32,338 nucleotides of DNA from a bacterium (GTDB taxonomy: Bacteria; Vulcanimicrobiota; Xenobia; Xenobiales; JADMJV01): positions 1 to 32,338 of the forward strand of contig JASBRJ010000002.1 in assembly GCA_030149525.1 (NCBI GenBank). Reading direction: 5' to 3'. This document shows positions 1 to 10,000 of this stretch, piece by piece. The translations under genes were made by a program, and so were the position numbers. The notes beneath the pieces were generated by a model. That model searched no databases and was not told the DNA's origin. It saw nothing but the letters and a program-made list of their open reading frames with translations. Position 1 is the first letter of the stretch. The number at the start of each line of letters is the position of its first letter.

Positions 1-497
1 CCACGTCCTTTACAGGTAAAGGACGAAGGCGCCCCGCTGGCTCTCCCATCCCACTGGGATGTGGAGAGTCCAGGGGGGGTAGCGGCTCCAGAAAGCCTTG
101 CTCGTAACATCCACAAGGTGCTGAGTAACGTCGGTACCGGCAGCCGATACGCGAGACTACGTGCCCTTGGGGTAGACGGCAAGGTTCTCTGGCCCCTGAC
201 CCTTCGGGTAACACTGCGTTTGCGGGGCGGCTGATAATCTGGCTCCCCTCCCCGAATCGGCTTTAAGGAAGCTGGACTTCGTATCGCTGGCGCTTTCAGG
301 GTCCCGCGCCTAGGCGCGGGAATGCGGGGCCGGTGGCCCCGGCAGGGTTTGCCAGCGCCGCACCCCGCCTCCCGTCTTCGCGGGACCGAGGTGCCGATGC
401 GAGCCGCTTTGCGTCTCCCACCGGTTCAACCAAACGACATTTGGATCGATCTCGGCCAAACAAACCGAAAGAAGCTCGGTTTTCCGAGCTTCTTTCA
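1..497 (+). ncRNA. Unidentified GC-rich structured RNA candidate (left edge open)
   Basis: No credible protein gene is seen here. The stretch is dense in self-complementary segments: a perfect 10-bp arm dyad at 4-25; a 12-bp bulged hairpin at 41-68 (CTCTCC/GGAGAG outside CATCCC/GGGATG); an ACCC/GGGT hairpin at 199-209 inside a GCCCC/GGGGC pair (192-196 with 224-228); a perfect 20-bp palindrome at 302-321; a GGGGCC/GGCCCC hairpin at 326-340; and a TCCCG/CGGGA hairpin near 371. It ends at a terminator-like hairpin (468-497). This pattern suits a large structured RNA, with plus strand assumed from the terminator position. The conserved cores of RNase P RNA, tmRNA, SRP RNA and group I/II introns were looked for by eye and not found. 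The 5' end may lie outside the window. It could also be a mosaic of intergenic palindromes. Confidence 0.35.
468..497. terminator. Intrinsic terminator-like hairpin between the RNA candidate and the convergent small gene
   Basis: AAGAAGCTCGG and CCGAGCTTCTT form an 11-bp perfect stem around a TTTT loop. The stem begins with an A-rich and ends with a T-rich arm, followed by a short interrupted T tract on either strand. It lies downstream of the structured region on the plus strand and of the gene at 554-808 on the minus strand, so it could serve both. The weak T tract keeps confidence moderate. Confidence 0.65.
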
Positions 498-553
498 CGT
501 CTTGGGGAGCAAATGTTCTTGCGGCCCCGGCTCTTGTCACGAGATGTCTAGAA

Positions 554-808
554 CTATTTCGTGTACTGTTTCATAATCTCGAGAGCTTCCGGACTCAATT
601 GAGTACTGTCTTGAATGCTGGGAACATTGACGTGCCTGGTTTGGTTCACGAGGGCCCTGATTCGGGTCATGTCTTTTTGGGCCTTAGCATCGACGAGTTC
701 CTGTCTCGCTCCCCCTTTGGTGAGGGCCTTGTTCTTGTCGTACTGAGCGATTCTCTCAAATTTTGCCAGTACTGCGGGTCCGAAGTTATTGATTCCGTTA
801 TTTGCCAT
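554..808 (-). CDS. Small protein of unknown function (84 aa)
   Basis: I do not recognise this protein. The reason to believe it is the start: AAGGAGAT lies 7 nt before the ATG on the minus strand, an excellent ribosome binding site, and a terminator-like hairpin lies downstream at 468-497. The product is polar and charged, predicted mostly helical, with an Asn-rich N-terminus (MANNGINNFG), a Lys/Arg/Ala-rich middle and no membrane segment, signal peptide or cysteine. It is transcribed divergently from the PTS operon, across a region that holds a long imperfect inverted repeat (842-878). That arrangement would suit a small regulatory or structural protein, but the sequence does not show a function. 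Confidence 0.7.
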   Translation of the reverse strand: MANNGINNFGPAVLAKFERIAQYDKNKALTKGGARQELVDAKAQKDMTRIRALVNQTRHVNVPSIQDSTQLSPEALEIMKQYTK

Positions 809-841
809 TGTGGTTATCTCCTTAGTGCTTATGTCCTGAGA

Positions 842-878
842 ATAACCTGAACTCCGGCAACAGTTCAGTGACGGTTAT
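842..878. promoter_or_regulatory. Imperfect inverted repeat between divergent genes
   Basis: CTGAACT (847-853) and AGTTCAG (862-868) form a perfect 7-bp inverted repeat around an 8-nt spacer. The flanking ATAACC (842-847) and GGTTAT (873-878) extend the symmetry, with a 4-nt interruption on one side. It lies between the small minus-strand gene and the PTS operon. It could be an operator shared by both promoters or a leader hairpin; no convincing -35/-10 pair was found next to it. Confidence 0.4.
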
Positions 879-964
879 CAACTTTCGGAGTGATCTTGGT
901 CACCCTCAGCCCCCAAGACCCCCCTCCCAAAGGAGCCCTCTCCCCCCACGCGAAGGCCTCCTTT

Positions 965-3523
965 ATGTCAGAGCAGCTCTCCATCAAAGCTCCCCTGTCG
1001 GGGGTTCTCGTTCCGCTTGAAACCGTGCCGGATCCGGTGTTTTCCGAGAAGATGGTGGGTGACGGCATTGCCATTGACCCCACCTCTGAAGTTCTGCTGG
1101 CCCCCTGTTCGGGAACGGTGGTGCAGATGCACCCCGCCGGCCACGCGGTGACGGTGAAGTCGACGGAGGGCGTAGAGATTCTGGTTCACATCGGAATCGA
1201 TACGGTGAAGCTGAAAGGCGAAGGCTTTGAACCGCTGGTGGAGGTGGGTCAAACGGTTGAGGTGGGTGAGAATCTCATCAAGTTCTCCGCCGATGTCCTG
1301 GCTCAGAAAGCGAAGAGCCTGATCTCCATGGTGATCTTCACCAACGAAGACAAGATCGCCAAACTCCACTTCAAAGAGGGGTTCGTGAACGCCAAAGCCG
1401 ACGAGATCGTGGGCCTGGAGCTTGCCGTCGAGTCCGGCGACCAGGTTCAGGAGTCTCATCAAGAGCTTGTTTCCGAGACCATAATCATTCCCAATCCCAC
1501 CGGCCTCCACGCCCGTCCTTCGGCGGTTCTGGCCAATCTTTGCAAACGTTTCGATGCCAAGGTTCAGCTCCAGAAAGGCGACAACCGTGCCAACGCTCGT
1601 TCGGTTGTGGGTATTATGGGCCTGGAAGTGGGCCGAGGCGATAAGGTTCAACTGGTGGCCCAGGGCGCTCAAGCCCAAGCCGCCCTGGACGCGCTCGTTC
1701 CTCAGCTTCGTGAAGGACTAGGCGAAGAGGGGGCCACTCCCGTGGTCATGCGGGGCGCTGAACCGAGCGCCCCACCTGAGGAGGCGGTGGTCCTGCCACC
1801 CAAATCGGGCGACGAGTCTCTTTTAATGGGAGTCGCTGCCTCTCCCGGAATAGGCGTGGGCAAGGTCTATCAACTCAGAGAAAAAGAGATTGAAGTCAGC
1901 GAGAAGCCCGCCGGCAATCCGGAACAAGAACGAGCCGAACTGCGTCGAGCCATCGGAGCGTCCATCCGGGAACTGGAAGCCCTGGTAGCACGTCTCCACG
2001 GCGAAGCCGACCCATCGAAGGCCGCCATATTCGCCGCCCACCAGGAGTTACTCGAAGATCCGGATCTGATGGATCTGGCCGAAAGCTCAGTGGCCAAAGG
2101 CCTCTCGGCGGCTGCGGCCTGGAAAAGAGCCTATCAACTCCACGCCGACCGCCTGGCCAACCTGCGCAACGAACTGCTGGCCGCCCGAGCCAACGACCTG
2201 CGCGACGTAGGCCGACGAGTTCTGGCCAAACTAGCAGGCATCGTGGACAAACCCGCCGAGATTCCCGCAGGCTCTATCCTCATCGCCGAAGATCTCACCC
2301 CATCCGATACGGCCAACCTGGACCGGAAAAAAGTCATGGGATTCTGCACCACGGCCGGTGGCGCCACAAGCCATGTGGCTATCCTGGCCCGATCTCTGGG
2401 TCTTCCCGCCATCGCCGGAATCGAGACCCGAGCGTTGGATATCCCCAACGACACCAAGGTCATTCTCTTCGGTGGACGCGGTCAACTCAAGGTCGACCCT
2501 TCCGACGATCTGGTGGCCGCCGTCCAAGAGACTCAGAAGAAGCGGGAAGAGCGTCGAAAGAAGCAACTTGAACATGCCAAAGAGGAGGCCAAAACCACCG
2601 ACGGGCACCGAGTGGAGGTGGCCGTCAATGTGGGGGGCGTTACCGAAGCCGAAGAAGCCGACGCCCTCGGGGCCGAAGGCGTGGGACTGCTGCGAAGCGA
2701 GTTTCTCTTTCTGGAACGCTCCTTTGCGCCCACCGAGGAAGAGCAGTTCACAACCTACTCCTCGGTGGCCAAAGCCATGGGCAAAGACCGGCCCGTTATC
2801 ATCCGGACACTCGACGTGGGGGGAGATAAACCGCTCCCCTATCTTCCCATCCCCCTGGAAGAGAACCCGTTTCTCGGGCAACGGGGCATTCGGGTGCTGC
2901 TCAACCGGCCTGAAATCTTCCGACCGCAGATTCGAGCCGTCCTTCGAGCCTCGGAGTTCGGCAAGATGCACATCATGTTTCCCATGATCACCACCGTGAG
3001 CGAATTTCGGGCAGCCAAGCGCGTGGTCAGAGAAGAAGAAAAGAAACTGGGAATCGACCCGGTGCCGGTGGGCCTTATGATCGAGGTTCCGGCGGCCGCC
3101 ATGTGTGCCGAAATTCTGGCCAAAGAAGCCGACTTCTTCTCCATCGGAACCAACGACCTCACTCAATACACTCTGGCCATGGACCGGGGCCACCCGCAAC
3201 TGGCCTCCCAGATCGACGGTTTAAGCCCGGCAGTGCTCCGACTTATCAAACGAACCGTCGACGCCGCCCACGCCAACGACTGCTGGGTCGGGGTGTGTGG
3301 AGGCATCGCCGGCGAACCGCAGGCCGTACCCATTTTGGTAGGATTGGGAGTCGACGAACTGTCCGTCGGCTTGCCTCTTGTCCCCGCTGTGAAAGCCCGT
3401 ATCCGTGAATACTCGTTAGAAGAGTGTCAAAAGCTTGCCGCCCAGGCGCTGGATATGGAAGACGCCAAGGATGTCCGGGCCCTCTGCCCCGATAGCCTGG
3501 AAGAGGAGTTGAAACTGTCGTGA
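965..3523 (+). CDS. Multiphosphoryl transfer protein, EIIA(Glc-type)-HPr-Enzyme I fusion
   Basis: Carries phosphate from phosphoenolpyruvate to a sugar permease in the cytoplasm. The 852 residues hold three PTS parts in order. EIIA of the glucose/GlcNAc type (about 5-150) has both active-site histidines, H60 (AGHAV) and H75 (LVHIGIDT). HPr (about 170-255) has H182 (TGLHARPSA) and a serine, S213, at the HPr-kinase site. Enzyme I (about 285-850) has H470 (GGATSHVAI), the [12 protein letters not shown]-binding motif near 573 and C778 (VGVCGG). The domain order matches NagF-type fusions. The ATG at 965 is preferred because the EIIA fold begins there; an in-frame GTG at 890 would add 25 Pro-rich residues with no domain match. 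The last 4 bases overlap the IICBB gene, so the two are translationally coupled. All catalytic residues are intact. Confidence 0.95.
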   Translation: MSEQLSIKAPLSGVLVPLETVPDPVFSEKMVGDGIAIDPTSEVLLAPCSGTVVQMHPAGHAVTVKSTEGVEILVHIGIDTVKLKGEGFEPLVEVGQTVEVGENLIKFSADVLAQKAKSLISMVIFTNEDKIAKLHFKEGFVNAKADEIVGLELAVESGDQVQESHQELVSETIIIPNPTGLHARPSAVLANLCKRFDAKVQLQKGDNRANARSVVGIMGLEVGRGDKVQLVAQGAQAQAALDALVPQLREGLGEEGATPVVMRGAEPSAPPEEAVVLPPKSGDESLLMGVAASPGIGVGKVYQLREKEIEVSEKPAGNPEQERAELRRAIGASIRELEALVARLHGEADPSKAAIFAAHQELLEDPDLMDLAESSVAKGLSAAAAWKRAYQLHADRLANLRNELLAARANDLRDVGRRVLAKLAGIVDKPAEIPAGSILIAEDLTPSDTANLDRKKVMGFCTTAGGATSHVAILARSLGLPAIAGIETRALDIPNDTKVILFGGRGQLKVDPSDDLVAAVQETQKKREERRKKQLEHAKEEAKTTDGHRVEVAVNVGGVTEAEEADALGAEGVGLLRSEFLFLERSFAPTEEEQFTTYSSVAKAMGKDRPVIIRTLDVGGDKPLPYLPIPLEENPFLGQRGIRVLLNRPEIFRPQIRAVLRASEFGKMHIMFPMITTVSEFRAAKRVVREEEKKLGIDPVPVGLMIEVPAAAMCAEILAKEADFFSIGTNDLTQYTLAMDRGHPQLASQIDGLSPAVLRLIKRTVDAAHANDCWVGVCGGIAGEPQAVPILVGLGVDELSVGLPLVPAVKARIREYSLEECQKLAAQALDMEDAKDVRALCPDSLEEELKLS

Positions 3524-5373
3524 AGAGTTTTAAAGACGCCTTCGGCCTGCTTCAAAAGATCGGTAAGGCGGTTATGCTGCCGGTGTCGGTGTTGCCGGCT
3601 GCCGGTATTTTGCTTGGGGTGGGGAGTGCCGGCTTCAGCTGGTTACCCGCCGCCGTCTCCGAACTCATGGCAAAGTCCGGTAACGCGGTTTTCAGCAACC
3701 TTCCCCTCCTTTTCGCCATAGGCGTTGCCCTCGGGCTGGCCGCAGGCGACGGAGTAGCGGCCCTTGCGGCCACAGTCGGTTATGTTGTCCTCATCGCCAC
3801 ACTGGCCGTCATGGCCAATCTCAGGGGACTCGCTCCCGAGATCAGTGGCGACACCATGATGAGTGTGAAAGAACACGCTGCCGGTCAGTTTAGCGTTCTC
3901 ACCCGAGAGATAGACATTGTGGTCAAAGCCGGGCATATCGACACCGGCGTTATGGGTGGCATCCTGGTGGGCATTCTCGCCGCCTACCTCTTCAACAAGT
4001 ATTATCGAATTGAACTCCCGCCCTATCTCGGCTTTTTTGCCGGCAAGAGGTTCGTACCCATCGCCACTGCCTTCGCCTCTATCGCGCTGGGCGTGGTTCT
4101 CAGCTTCATATGGCCTCCCATCGGAAACGCCATTCAAGCCTTTTCCGATTGGGCCACCCAGGAGAGCACGACACTCGCCGTCTTCATCTATGGTGTGGTG
4201 GAACGATCCCTCATCCCGTTCGGTCTCCACCATATCTGGAATGTGCCTTTCTACTTCGAGATGGGTAGCTTCACCACACCGGCAGGAGAGGTGGTCCGCG
4301 GCGATATCTACCGCTTTGCCGCAGGCGATCCCACGGCCGGCATTCTGGGAGGTGGTTATCTCTTCAAGATGTGCGGACTCCCCGCCGCCGCCATGGCCAT
4401 TTGGCACACAGCCAAACCGGAGCGTCGCAAGCAGGTAGGCGGCATCATGATTTCGGCCGCTCTCACCTCTTTTCTCACCGGCATCACCGAGCCCATCGAG
4501 TTTTCATTTATGTTTGCCGCCCCGTTGCTCTATGCGCTTCACGCCTTTCTGGCCGGGACAGCATTCGCCACCTTCTATCTTTCAGGCGGCCTTATCGGCA
4601 CCAACTTTAGCCATGGCCTCATCGACTACATCATTCTCTCTCCCCGTGCCACGAAACCCGGGATGGTGATTCTGCTGGGTCTTGTCTACGCCGCCCTCTA
4701 CTACACCCTCTTCCGCTTCTGCATCCAATACTTCAACCTGAAAACTCCGGGCCGCGAAGAAGTCTCTGCTGAAGCCGCCGGTGCGGAAATGGGCTCCGAC
4801 GATTTCAGTCGCCTGCTGGTTCTAGCCTTCGGCGGACGCAGCAACATCACAGCCCTCGATGCCTGTATCACTCGACTTCGAGTCACCGTTTCCGACCCCG
4901 CCCTGGCCTCCAAGGCCAAGCTGAAAGGTCTCGGAGCCTCCGGAGTAGTGACAGTAGGCGACAACCTTCAAGCCATATTCGGCCCTCGATCCGAAAATCT
5001 GAAGTCGGCTATGGAAGCTTACTTGAAGACTGCCGGAGACGAGGCCGAACTCAGCGAAGACGATAAACAAGCGCTGGAAACTCAAGCGGCCGTGATCGCT
5101 GTGGTGGAACACCAAACCACCGAAGACCCTCTGGCGGCTGAAAAAGCAGAAAAGTGGGTAAAAGCGCTGGGTGGGTCCAACAACCTCAAAGAGATTGGAG
5201 CCTGCGCCGTCACCCGTGTTCGAGTGTGTGTGAAAGAAGCGGACAAAGTGGACAAGATGAGATTAGAGTCAGACGGGGTACAGGCGGTTATGCCCCTGGC
5301 CGACAATACGTTTCATCTTATCGTCGGTCCGGCAAGTGAACAGTACGCTCGGGAGATGAAGAGACAGAATTAG
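3520..5373 (+). CDS. PTS glucose/N-acetylglucosamine-type permease, IIC-IIB-IIB
   Basis: Membrane permease that imports and phosphorylates a hexose, taking phosphate from the upstream fusion protein. Residues 1-405 form a hydrophobic IIC domain with family motifs: FGLHHIWN near 234-241 and [17 protein letters not shown] from 321. A first IIB domain (about 428-503) has its phospho-cysteine C449 in [11 protein letters not shown] linker of about 40 residues leads to a second IIB domain (about 544-617) that also keeps a cysteine, C562, in [10 protein letters not shown]. Known family members usually carry one IIB, with or without IIA. Here the IIA lies in the upstream gene, so two genes encode a whole PTS. 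The GTG start overlaps the upstream stop by 4 nt. The IIC motifs fit glucose or GlcNAc; which one is not decidable here. Confidence 0.93.
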   Translation: MKSFKDAFGLLQKIGKAVMLPVSVLPAAGILLGVGSAGFSWLPAAVSELMAKSGNAVFSNLPLLFAIGVALGLAAGDGVAALAATVGYVVLIATLAVMANLRGLAPEISGDTMMSVKEHAAGQFSVLTREIDIVVKAGHIDTGVMGGILVGILAAYLFNKYYRIELPPYLGFFAGKRFVPIATAFASIALGVVLSFIWPPIGNAIQAFSDWATQESTTLAVFIYGVVERSLIPFGLHHIWNVPFYFEMGSFTTPAGEVVRGDIYRFAAGDPTAGILGGGYLFKMCGLPAAAMAIWHTAKPERRKQVGGIMISAALTSFLTGITEPIEFSFMFAAPLLYALHAFLAGTAFATFYLSGGLIGTNFSHGLIDYIILSPRATKPGMVILLGLVYAALYYTLFRFCIQYFNLKTPGREEVSAEAAGAEMGSDDFSRLLVLAFGGRSNITALDACITRLRVTVSDPALASKAKLKGLGASGVVTVGDNLQAIFGPRSENLKSAMEAYLKTAGDEAELSEDDKQALETQAAVIAVVEHQTTEDPLAAEKAEKWVKALGGSNNLKEIGACAVTRVRVCVKEADKVDKMRLESDGVQAVMPLADNTFHLIVGPASEQYAREMKRQN

Positions 5374-5398
5374 TGCTTTGTCTAATTAAGGACACAAA

Positions 5399-7039
5399 AT
5401 GAGCCCACAATCTCGTACCATAAGGCTGTTCCACAACCCCACCGGGGCGGAACTTAACGTTGAGGTTAAGTCCGACGGCTTGATCATTGGTCGAAGCAGT
5501 AAAGTGGCCGATCTCACCTGCACCTGGGACAACAAAATGTCTCGACGCCACGGCAAGGTGTGGCTGGAGGGCGGTGACGTCTGGTATGAAGATCTGGGCA
5601 GCTCCAACGGGAGTTGGGTAAACAAGGGCCGGGTGACCGAAAAGGTCAAGGTGGAAGGCGACATGCTCATCCTCATCGGTGAGACAAGCCTCACCCTAGT
5701 CTCCAACAACGACGAGCAAACCGTCACCGACGGCGAGCCCACTCAAGACGGAATGACCGTCCAGGCCGGTCACCGAGTGAGCCGGGCCGACTTTGCCAGC
5801 GCTCTCTCCGAGGCCAGTCAACGGGCGGAATTGCTGGACACCCTCACCCAGTTCGTCAACCAACTTCTTGGCGCGGCCAATTTCACGGAGATCGCCCCGT
5901 GCCTTCGCTCTCTCTATCGTCACCTCCCCACGGCCAAGCATATCTACCTGATCCGGCCACCCTCCGCCGACGATTCCATCATCCACCTCATCGAACCGGA
6001 ACTGCTCGCTCGCGACAGCGGCGACGAAGTGGGCACGGTTTCGCGAAGCTTAGCACGAATGGCCATAGAACGGGGGGAAGCGCTCCTCTTCTCCCAGGCC
6101 GACAACCAGACTCAGGAGATTCAGGAAAGCACGCGATTACGGGGCATCCACTCCGCCGCCTACGTTCCGCTCTTAAGCAAGGCAGGCGATCCCCTGGGCG
6201 TCTTGTGTGTGGACAGTCCGCTCTCCCATCTGCCTCTACACGAAGAAAACCTCACCTTACTCAAGTCCGCGGGAGCGCTTCTCTCCGCTCGGATCGATGG
6301 GGAAAGCCTACGCCAGGAGGCCCAACAGAAAGAAGTTCTGGCTCGAGAAGCCGACGCCCGAAAAGAGGCGCTGGCGAGCTTTCTCAAGATTGCAAGTCAC
6401 GACCTCAAGAACCCCCTCACAGTGGTCAAAATGTGTGGTGTTCTCATCAGCCGGATGACCGATAGTGGAACCGTGGCCGATCTGTGTGAACGCCTGCTAG
6501 ACGCGGAACGACGTGCCGAACAGCTCATTTCTACCTACCTGGAAGTCTCGGAACTCCAATCTACCGCCAGTCTGACAGTCAAGAAAAAGGCCGTCTCCGT
6601 CCATGATCTCATCGAACGAGAATTTCAGTTCTTAGAGAAAGCCATGCAACGGAAGAATAAGGCCATCGACTTTCGTAATCAGGTGGCCGAAAGTGTCATC
6701 GTCTCCGCCGATCCCCAGAAACTGCAGCAGATCATCAACAATCTGATCGGCAACGCCATCAAGTACGGTCGGGAAGAGAACCCCAGAGTCGAGGTCAAGT
6801 GCGACTCTCACGAGGAGCACTTTATCATCAGTGTGACCGACAACGGGGTGGGCATTTCGGAGGAAGACCAGAAAAAACTTTTCGCTCAATTCCAACGGGT
6901 AGGAGACACACAGCACCTCCCCGGGACAGGGCTCGGACTTTGGTTATCCAACCTACTGGTTCAAGCCCATGGGGGCGAAATGTGGGTAGAGTCCGAACCC
7001 GGATGGGGTTCAACATTCTTCTTCTCTTTACCCAGATGA
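5399..7039 (+). CDS. Cytoplasmic histidine kinase with FHA and GAF domains
   Basis: Signal-transducing histidine kinase without membrane segments. An FHA domain (about 8-103) carries GRSS (31-34), SRRH (48-51) and SSNG (68-71), the residues that read phosphothreonine. A GAF-like domain follows (about 145-300), then a short coiled linker, HisKA with phospho-acceptor H334 (SHDLKNP) and HATPase_c with N452 (NNLIGNAIKYG), the DNGVG box at 481-485 and GTGLGL at 509-514. AAGGA lies 6 nt before the ATG. The gene follows the PTS permease by 25 nt and precedes a Ser/Thr kinase by 21 nt. An FHA module next to a Ser/Thr kinase suggests, by inference, that the FHA domain docks a phosphothreonine made by that neighbour. 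No response regulator is encoded nearby. Confidence 0.92.
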   Translation: MSPQSRTIRLFHNPTGAELNVEVKSDGLIIGRSSKVADLTCTWDNKMSRRHGKVWLEGGDVWYEDLGSSNGSWVNKGRVTEKVKVEGDMLILIGETSLTLVSNNDEQTVTDGEPTQDGMTVQAGHRVSRADFASALSEASQRAELLDTLTQFVNQLLGAANFTEIAPCLRSLYRHLPTAKHIYLIRPPSADDSIIHLIEPELLARDSGDEVGTVSRSLARMAIERGEALLFSQADNQTQEIQESTRLRGIHSAAYVPLLSKAGDPLGVLCVDSPLSHLPLHEENLTLLKSAGALLSARIDGESLRQEAQQKEVLAREADARKEALASFLKIASHDLKNPLTVVKMCGVLISRMTDSGTVADLCERLLDAERRAEQLISTYLEVSELQSTASLTVKKKAVSVHDLIEREFQFLEKAMQRKNKAIDFRNQVAESVIVSADPQKLQQIINNLIGNAIKYGREENPRVEVKCDSHEEHFIISVTDNGVGISEEDQKKLFAQFQRVGDTQHLPGTGLGLWLSNLLVQAHGGEMWVESEPGWGSTFFFSLPR

Positions 7040-7060
7040 TAAAAGCGGGCAAGACTATCG

Positions 7061-10000
7061 GTGGCAGAGCAGGAAACTAAACAAACTCACGTCGTTCTGG
7101 GGGTGAGTCCGGGGGAGATCGTTGACGGACGTTTTGAGATCATCGATCTCATCGGCTACGGTGGTCAGGGTGTGGTGCTCAGAGTTCGCCACTTGGAGTG
7201 GGACACCACTCTGGCCCTCAAGCTTCCTCTCCCCAATGTGGTCAAATCACCGGCCAACAAGCTTCGCTTTTTGCAAGAGGCGGAAACCTGGATTCGTCTT
7301 GGTGTTCATCCAAACATCGTACGATGCTGGTTCGTTCAGGATATCGCCGGGCTACCCGGACTCTTCCTAGACCTTATGACCGGCGGGTCTTTGGAAGACA
7401 AAATCAAGGATCGCTCCGTCCTCTCGCTCTCCTGGGATGGTTTCATCACCATTTTGTTACAGATCGCCGAGGGGTTGGCCCACTCCCACTCCATGGGTGT
7501 TGTTCACCGCGATCTCAAGCCGGAAAATCTTCTCTTGAGAGAAGACGGCAGAGTTTGTCTCACCGACTTTGGATTGGTCAAGAGCTTCGCCTCCGATCAC
7601 CACGACGGCGAGACCAGTGGTGAAATGCCCAAAGACTCCTCGGTCACCGGTTCCGGTATCTTTTTAGGAACCCCTCGGTACGGAGCCCCGGAACAGTGGC
7701 GAAAAGATATGAAAATCGGTCCCACAACCGACATCTACTCTTTTGGCGTCCTCTTCTTTGAAATGCTCTGCGGTCGACGCCCCTTCGACGGTCCTGGGGA
7801 GAACCCCGACCCGATGAGTCTTATCGATCGCCACCTCACCACACCCCCACCGGACCCACGAACCTTCCGTCCGGATATCCCCAAGGAACTTGCCGCTTAC
7901 TGCCTCAAGTGCTTGACGAAAGACCCGGCCGGTCGCCCCCAGAGCACGGACGAACTGATCGGAGACCTCTCGGTGCTCCTGCAGCAACTGAGTGGGAGAA
8001 CTTATCGAAGGCCCGCCCCTGTCCCGGGTGGAGACCGAGCCGACCTCCTCAACAACGCTGCCGTTTCTCTTTACTCTCTGGGTCAAGTGGAAAAGAGTCG
8101 GAAGCTTCTGGAAACCGGACTGATGCTGGAAGCCGGTCATCACAAGTGTCTTTACAACCTGGTCCAATTGGATCGACGAGAGAACAAGATCAGCACCAAA
8201 GAGTCGCTGCTCCGCCTTCGTCGAGCCAACGCCAAATTGGAACTGGCCCTTCTCTTCATTGAAGAAGCGATGGGTAAACAGGCCATCGATCTCATCGCCA
8301 CCATCCCCGAAGAAGAACGAAACGGTCTGCTTTACCGCACCGAGGGCGACGCCCACATGTATGCCGAAGAGTTCCTACCGGCACAAAAGGCCTATGAAAA
8401 GGCGCGTCGTCTCATGCCCAACGACCAACCGACCCGCATTCGTCGGCTCCTGGCCTCTACCGGGAAAACCTCCGGCGTCAACGGCGAGCTGTTCTTTCCG
8501 TCCACCGAAAGCTCGTATTCCAACCGGGCGCCGGACCCCGAACTCAATCTTGTCATGACCCACGACGGGCGACAGATGATCGGGATCAACGCCCATGAAG
8601 TTGTAGGGATGGACGTGACAACACGAGCTCTAGCCGATCAAGCTCAGCGGGAAAAGAACTCGACCCCACCCATAAAATGTTGGGTCAACAATGATCGCCT
8701 GGTGGTCCAGGACAGATACGGTTTCGAGTTTTGGAGTCTGGAAGTCTTCAAACTCCTCAAGCGCACTCCCGGCCGCGTTCTCGCAGCGACCAGCAATCTT
8801 CAAAGGATGGTTCTGCTCCAACAAGACGGTCTCATCTATGTGGACAAAGCCAGCAACAAGATGTCCGGTCTCAAATTCCCACCGGGGACACCGCCCTCAG
8901 CCCATGTGAAAGCCGCCTTCACGCCCGACGGGCAGGGGCTTTGTATTCTCACCCCAACGGGGAAAATCGGTCAAGTGGACGGCGACTTCAACGTGGTTCA
9001 TCTGGAATGGCCTCCGCCGCTCAAAAATTTCTCCGAAATGGCCTGTTTTTCCATCGGCTCAGACGGCAACATCTACCTCGCCACCCGCGAAGGTAAAATG
9101 AAAGCGTTCAATATTCATGCCAAGAAAGGCGTGTTCAGCTTCCAGGTGCCGTTCCAACCTCAAGAGATGGAATTGGATATCACCAGCAATACCCTGGTGG
9201 TGACGTCCGAGCGATTCTGCGGCATTTTCAGCAAAACCGGCAAACTGCTCCATCGTGGAGAGGGCCCCTGTGCTGTGGACTTTCAGAAAGAGCACGCCCT
9301 GACATGGGTGAACGGGTATCTCACCCTCTTTAAGCTGTATCCCTTTCGCAAGATCCGTGCCTTCTCCGAGCGGATTCCCCGACCTCGACAGATCGCTTTC
9401 AGCAACAATGGACGGCGGGCTGTCACCCTGGACCCCACAGGCGAGCATCATGTCTGGGAAGTGGACGAAGAGCACCGCGTCTACGAACGAAGCCTTTTGC
9501 TTACACCCGGTGAGTCCTATCAGCAACTGATCACCTCATTCGACTCCTATCTACGCTCTTTCAATCACTCCCTGGAACTCTTTCGCCAGGGTAAACTCTA
9601 CGACTGCTACCGAAAGCTCTCGGAGGCGCGCTCGGTAGCCGGATTCTCTCAAGCGGAGGAGGCCCTGGAGCTGCAATGGGAGCTTTGTCGGCGACTCAAA
9701 CGTGGCAAGATGGAGGCGATCTGGGAGCGATACTATGCCTCCGAAACCACCTTCGGCTGCCTTCTCCCCACCGACGACACCATCGTCTTATCCGACTCGA
9801 GAGGCCTCCATCTCCATAAATTCACGGGCATGTCGGCCTCTCCCCGATACTCGGTTCCCGAAGCCAAAAACACCGTTCTTGCCGGCCTCTATCCGATCCC
9901 CGAGCAGGGGACCTACCTCATGGCGGTGAGCGATTCTGGAAATATCTTCTACCTCAACCCCGCCGACGGTGCCCTTCTCCATCGCGTGGATCTCGAGATG

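Noticed and set aside
1-497. RNase P RNA, tmRNA, SRP RNA or group I intron
   Set aside because: A GGAGAGTCC stretch (63-71) and a GAGACTAC stretch recall RNase P and group I motifs, and CTGATAATCTGG recalls the tmRNA start, but the other conserved blocks (RNase P GTAAGAG, a tmRNA tag ORF and TTC-loop/CCA end, intron P7 partner in the right order) were not found.
310-576. Short overlapping reading frames in the hairpin-rich region
   Set aside because: They are Arg/Pro/Ser-rich, lie over strong palindromes, have no ribosome binding site and open on both strands, as expected for GC-rich non-coding DNA.
890-964. N-terminal extension of the EIIA-HPr-EI fusion from GTG 890
   Set aside because: The extra 25 residues are Pro-rich and unrelated to EIIA, whose fold begins right after the ATG at 965, and the extension covers likely leader sequence.
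2231-3199. Long minus-strand frame inside the Enzyme I region
   Set aside because: It is the shadow of a strongly supported gene with intact PTS motifs; its composition (His/Gly/Phe-rich) resembles no protein family.
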